From positions 124,001-188,000 of the forward strand of contig NZ_JALHRX010000009.1 of assembly GCF_023952475.1 (NCBI RefSeq): a stretch of DNA of 64,000 nucleotides, given 5' to 3'. The stretch comes from Cupriavidus sp. WGlv3. GTDB lineage: Bacteria > Pseudomonadota > Gammaproteobacteria > Burkholderiales > Burkholderiaceae. Position numbers and translations under genes: made by a program. Of the stretch, positions 62,938 through 64,000 are shown one piece after another; the stretch's first letter is position 1, and each line of letters opens with the position of its first letter. Below the pieces are notes generated by a model. The model worked only from the letters and a program-made list of their open reading frames with translations, was not told where the DNA came from and did not search any database.

Positions 62938-63615
62938 TCATTCGGACGCCAGGATGCCGTAGGGGCGCACCCGGATGTGGTTGATCACGTCCTGCACGCC
63001 GAACACGCGTTCGGTAACCTCTTCGATGTCGTACTTGCTGCGGCGATCGCCCACGTGGCCCTCCAGCGTCACCAGGCCGTCCTGCACCCGCACCGTGACT
63101 TCGCTGACATCGAGCTCCTGCGCATGCGCGAGCCGGTCGCAGACTTCATCGTGGATGCGGTCGTCGCCGCGGCGGTAGTTCTTCGGGCCGCCGCGGCGGT
63201 AGCCCCGGTACGCCGGCGCGTCCCAGTCGTCCGCGCCGTAGCCGCCCGCGCTGCCCGCGCTACCGTATGGCGCGCCCGCAGGCCCGCCATACCAGTCGCG
63301 CCGGCCCTCCCAGCGCTCTTCGCCATAGGGCACGCGGCGCCGCGACCATTCGTCTTCATAGCGGGCCTCGTCCCAGGGTTCGGTGGCCGGCCCCCGGCGC
63401 CATGCCTCCCTGCCGTACCAGCCTTCTTCCTCGGCCTCGTACAGGCGGGTGTCGTCGCGCGGCAAGCGCTCGGCGGTATTGCCATAGCGCCCCGCGGTCA
63501 GGTTGCGCTGCCTGCGGTTGCGCGCCTGCGCGGAAATGCCGCTGTAGCCCTGGTCGTTGCTGCCGTACTGGTGATCGGGGCGCCTGCGCAAGTATTCATC
63601 GTCACGGTGTTTCAT
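62938..63615 (-). CDS. BON-domain protein with long Arg/Tyr/Gly-rich N-terminus
   Basis: 225 residues from the ATG at 63615, after GAAGGAGG. The first 145 residues are low complexity and charged (MKHRDDEYLRRRPDHQYGSN; RRDWYGGPAGAPYGSAGSAG). The BON domain (about 150-220) contains PKNYRRGDDRIHDEVCDRLA, VRVQDGLVTLEGHVGDRRSK and FGVQDVINHIRV. Paralogue of the gene at 34729. Its start overlaps the end of the upstream nuclease/phosphatase-family gene by 14 bases, so the two are co-expressed. Confidence 0.8.
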   Translation of the reverse strand: MKHRDDEYLRRRPDHQYGSNDQGYSGISAQARNRRQRNLTAGRYGNTAERLPRDDTRLYEAEEEGWYGREAWRRGPATEPWDEARYEDEWSRRRVPYGEERWEGRRDWYGGPAGAPYGSAGSAGGYGADDWDAPAYRGYRRGGPKNYRRGDDRIHDEVCDRLAHAQELDVSEVTVRVQDGLVTLEGHVGDRRSKYDIEEVTERVFGVQDVINHIRVRPYGILASE

Positions 63616-64000
63616 TGAAATCCTCCTTCGCGTGCGCAGTGGTACGCCGCTCATTCCACCCGCCTTCTGGCACCTCGAAACAGGCCACCAGCGGCAGGTG
63701 GTCCGAGGCCACGCGTGCCAGCGGCGAGCGGTGGCTTGCTACCGACACCAGGTGCGCGCGCGGCGACACCCAGATGCGGTCCAGCGCGAACATTGGCAGC
63801 CGCGATGGAAAGGTGGCCGTGTGCGGGGTGTGTTCGAAATAGGCGTGCAGCCAGCGCAGCGGACGGCCCCACAAGAACCACTCGTTGACGTCGCCAAGCA
63901 GGATCGTCGGCAATGGCGGCGCGGCGGCGACGTAGTTCAGCAACTGCTGCACCTGGTGGCGGCGCTCGCCCGGGCGCAAGCCCAGATGCGTGGCGATCAC
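63602..64000 (-). CDS. Endonuclease/exonuclease/phosphatase family protein (N-terminus beyond window)
   Basis: Only the C-terminal 132 codons are visible; the gene enters from the right edge. EEP-superfamily markers are ATHLGL, LLGDVNEW (catalytic Asp, with Val-Asn-Glu in place of the usual FN), DRIWVSP and ASDHLPLVACFEVP (catalytic Asp-His). Members include Mg-dependent phosphodiesterases and lipid or nucleic acid hydrolases. Such genes often neighbour phospholipase D/cardiolipin synthase genes; that cannot be checked here. Overlaps the BON gene by 14 bases. Confidence 0.85.
   Translation of the reverse strand: MIATHLGLRPGERRHQVQQLLNYVAAAPPLPTILLGDVNEWFLWGRPLRWLHAYFEHTPHTATFPSRLPMFALDRIWVSPRAHLVSVASHRSPLARVASDHLPLVACFEVPEGGWNERRTTAHAKEDFNETP

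Overview
The window is about 68-70% G+C and densely packed. Its gene content points to a Burkholderiaceae bacterium, most likely Cupriavidus or a close relative. Signs of this are three orphan Bug/TctC solute receptors, many LysR/GntR/IclR/MarR regulators beside catabolic genes, DUF3079 and DUF2783 proteins, and a stress and storage-sugar block. Placement on a secondary replicon is inference. I saw no rRNA, tRNA, insertion sequence, phage gene or CRISPR array.

Region 1 (1-10 kb) is catabolic. A branched-chain-type ABC receptor (cut by the left edge) diverges from a GntR/FCD regulator across a perfect 28-bp AT-rich palindrome. Next is a minus-strand operon of a Bug receptor, an HglS-type 2-oxoadipate dioxygenase/decarboxylase and an aminotransferase. 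These fit 2-aminoadipate (D-lysine) breakdown to 2-hydroxyglutarate and diverge from a LysR regulator with a clear T-N11-A operator. A MarR regulator then diverges from a Bug receptor plus sulfatase/phosphonate-monoester-hydrolase pair.

Region 2 (10-20 kb): a host-attachment-family protein, a small lipoprotein, and a GntR/UTRA regulator with two palindromic operators facing a GMC dehydrogenase, TauD-type dioxygenase and aldehyde dehydrogenase. An AI-2E/PerM-type membrane protein, two small cysteine-rich proteins and gabD follow.

Region 3 (20-32 kb): an FNR-like regulator, an orphan FlhD and an unknown protein form an operon opposite a PAS-PAS hybrid kinase. A Bug receptor is followed by two translationally coupled IclR regulators. 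These diverge from a metallo-beta-lactamase-fold protein with degenerate metal ligands, a flavin monooxygenase, DUF2783 and an MFS transporter, probably an aromatic catabolic unit.

Region 4 (32-39.4 kb and 60.7-64 kb) holds small stress-type proteins: DUF2188, erythromycin-esterase family, four BON-domain proteins, a flavoprotein with a cysteine cluster, a CinA/PncC-like protein, DUF2383 and low-complexity proteins. They flank Region 5 (39.7-60.7 kb), an eight-gene glycogen/trehalose/maltose-1-phosphate block on one strand: glgE, treS-pep2, glgB, glgX, malQ, glgP, treZ, treY, mostly joined by 4-base ATGA overlaps. Together they can convert trehalose to maltose to maltose-1-P to alpha-glucan, branch, debranch and phosphorolyse the glucan, and return it to trehalose. 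A recurring 11-bp element, GTA-N5-TAC with a T-rich core, sits only in intergenic regions in front of Region 4/5 genes (and near 10-11 kb). It may mark an undescribed shared regulon.
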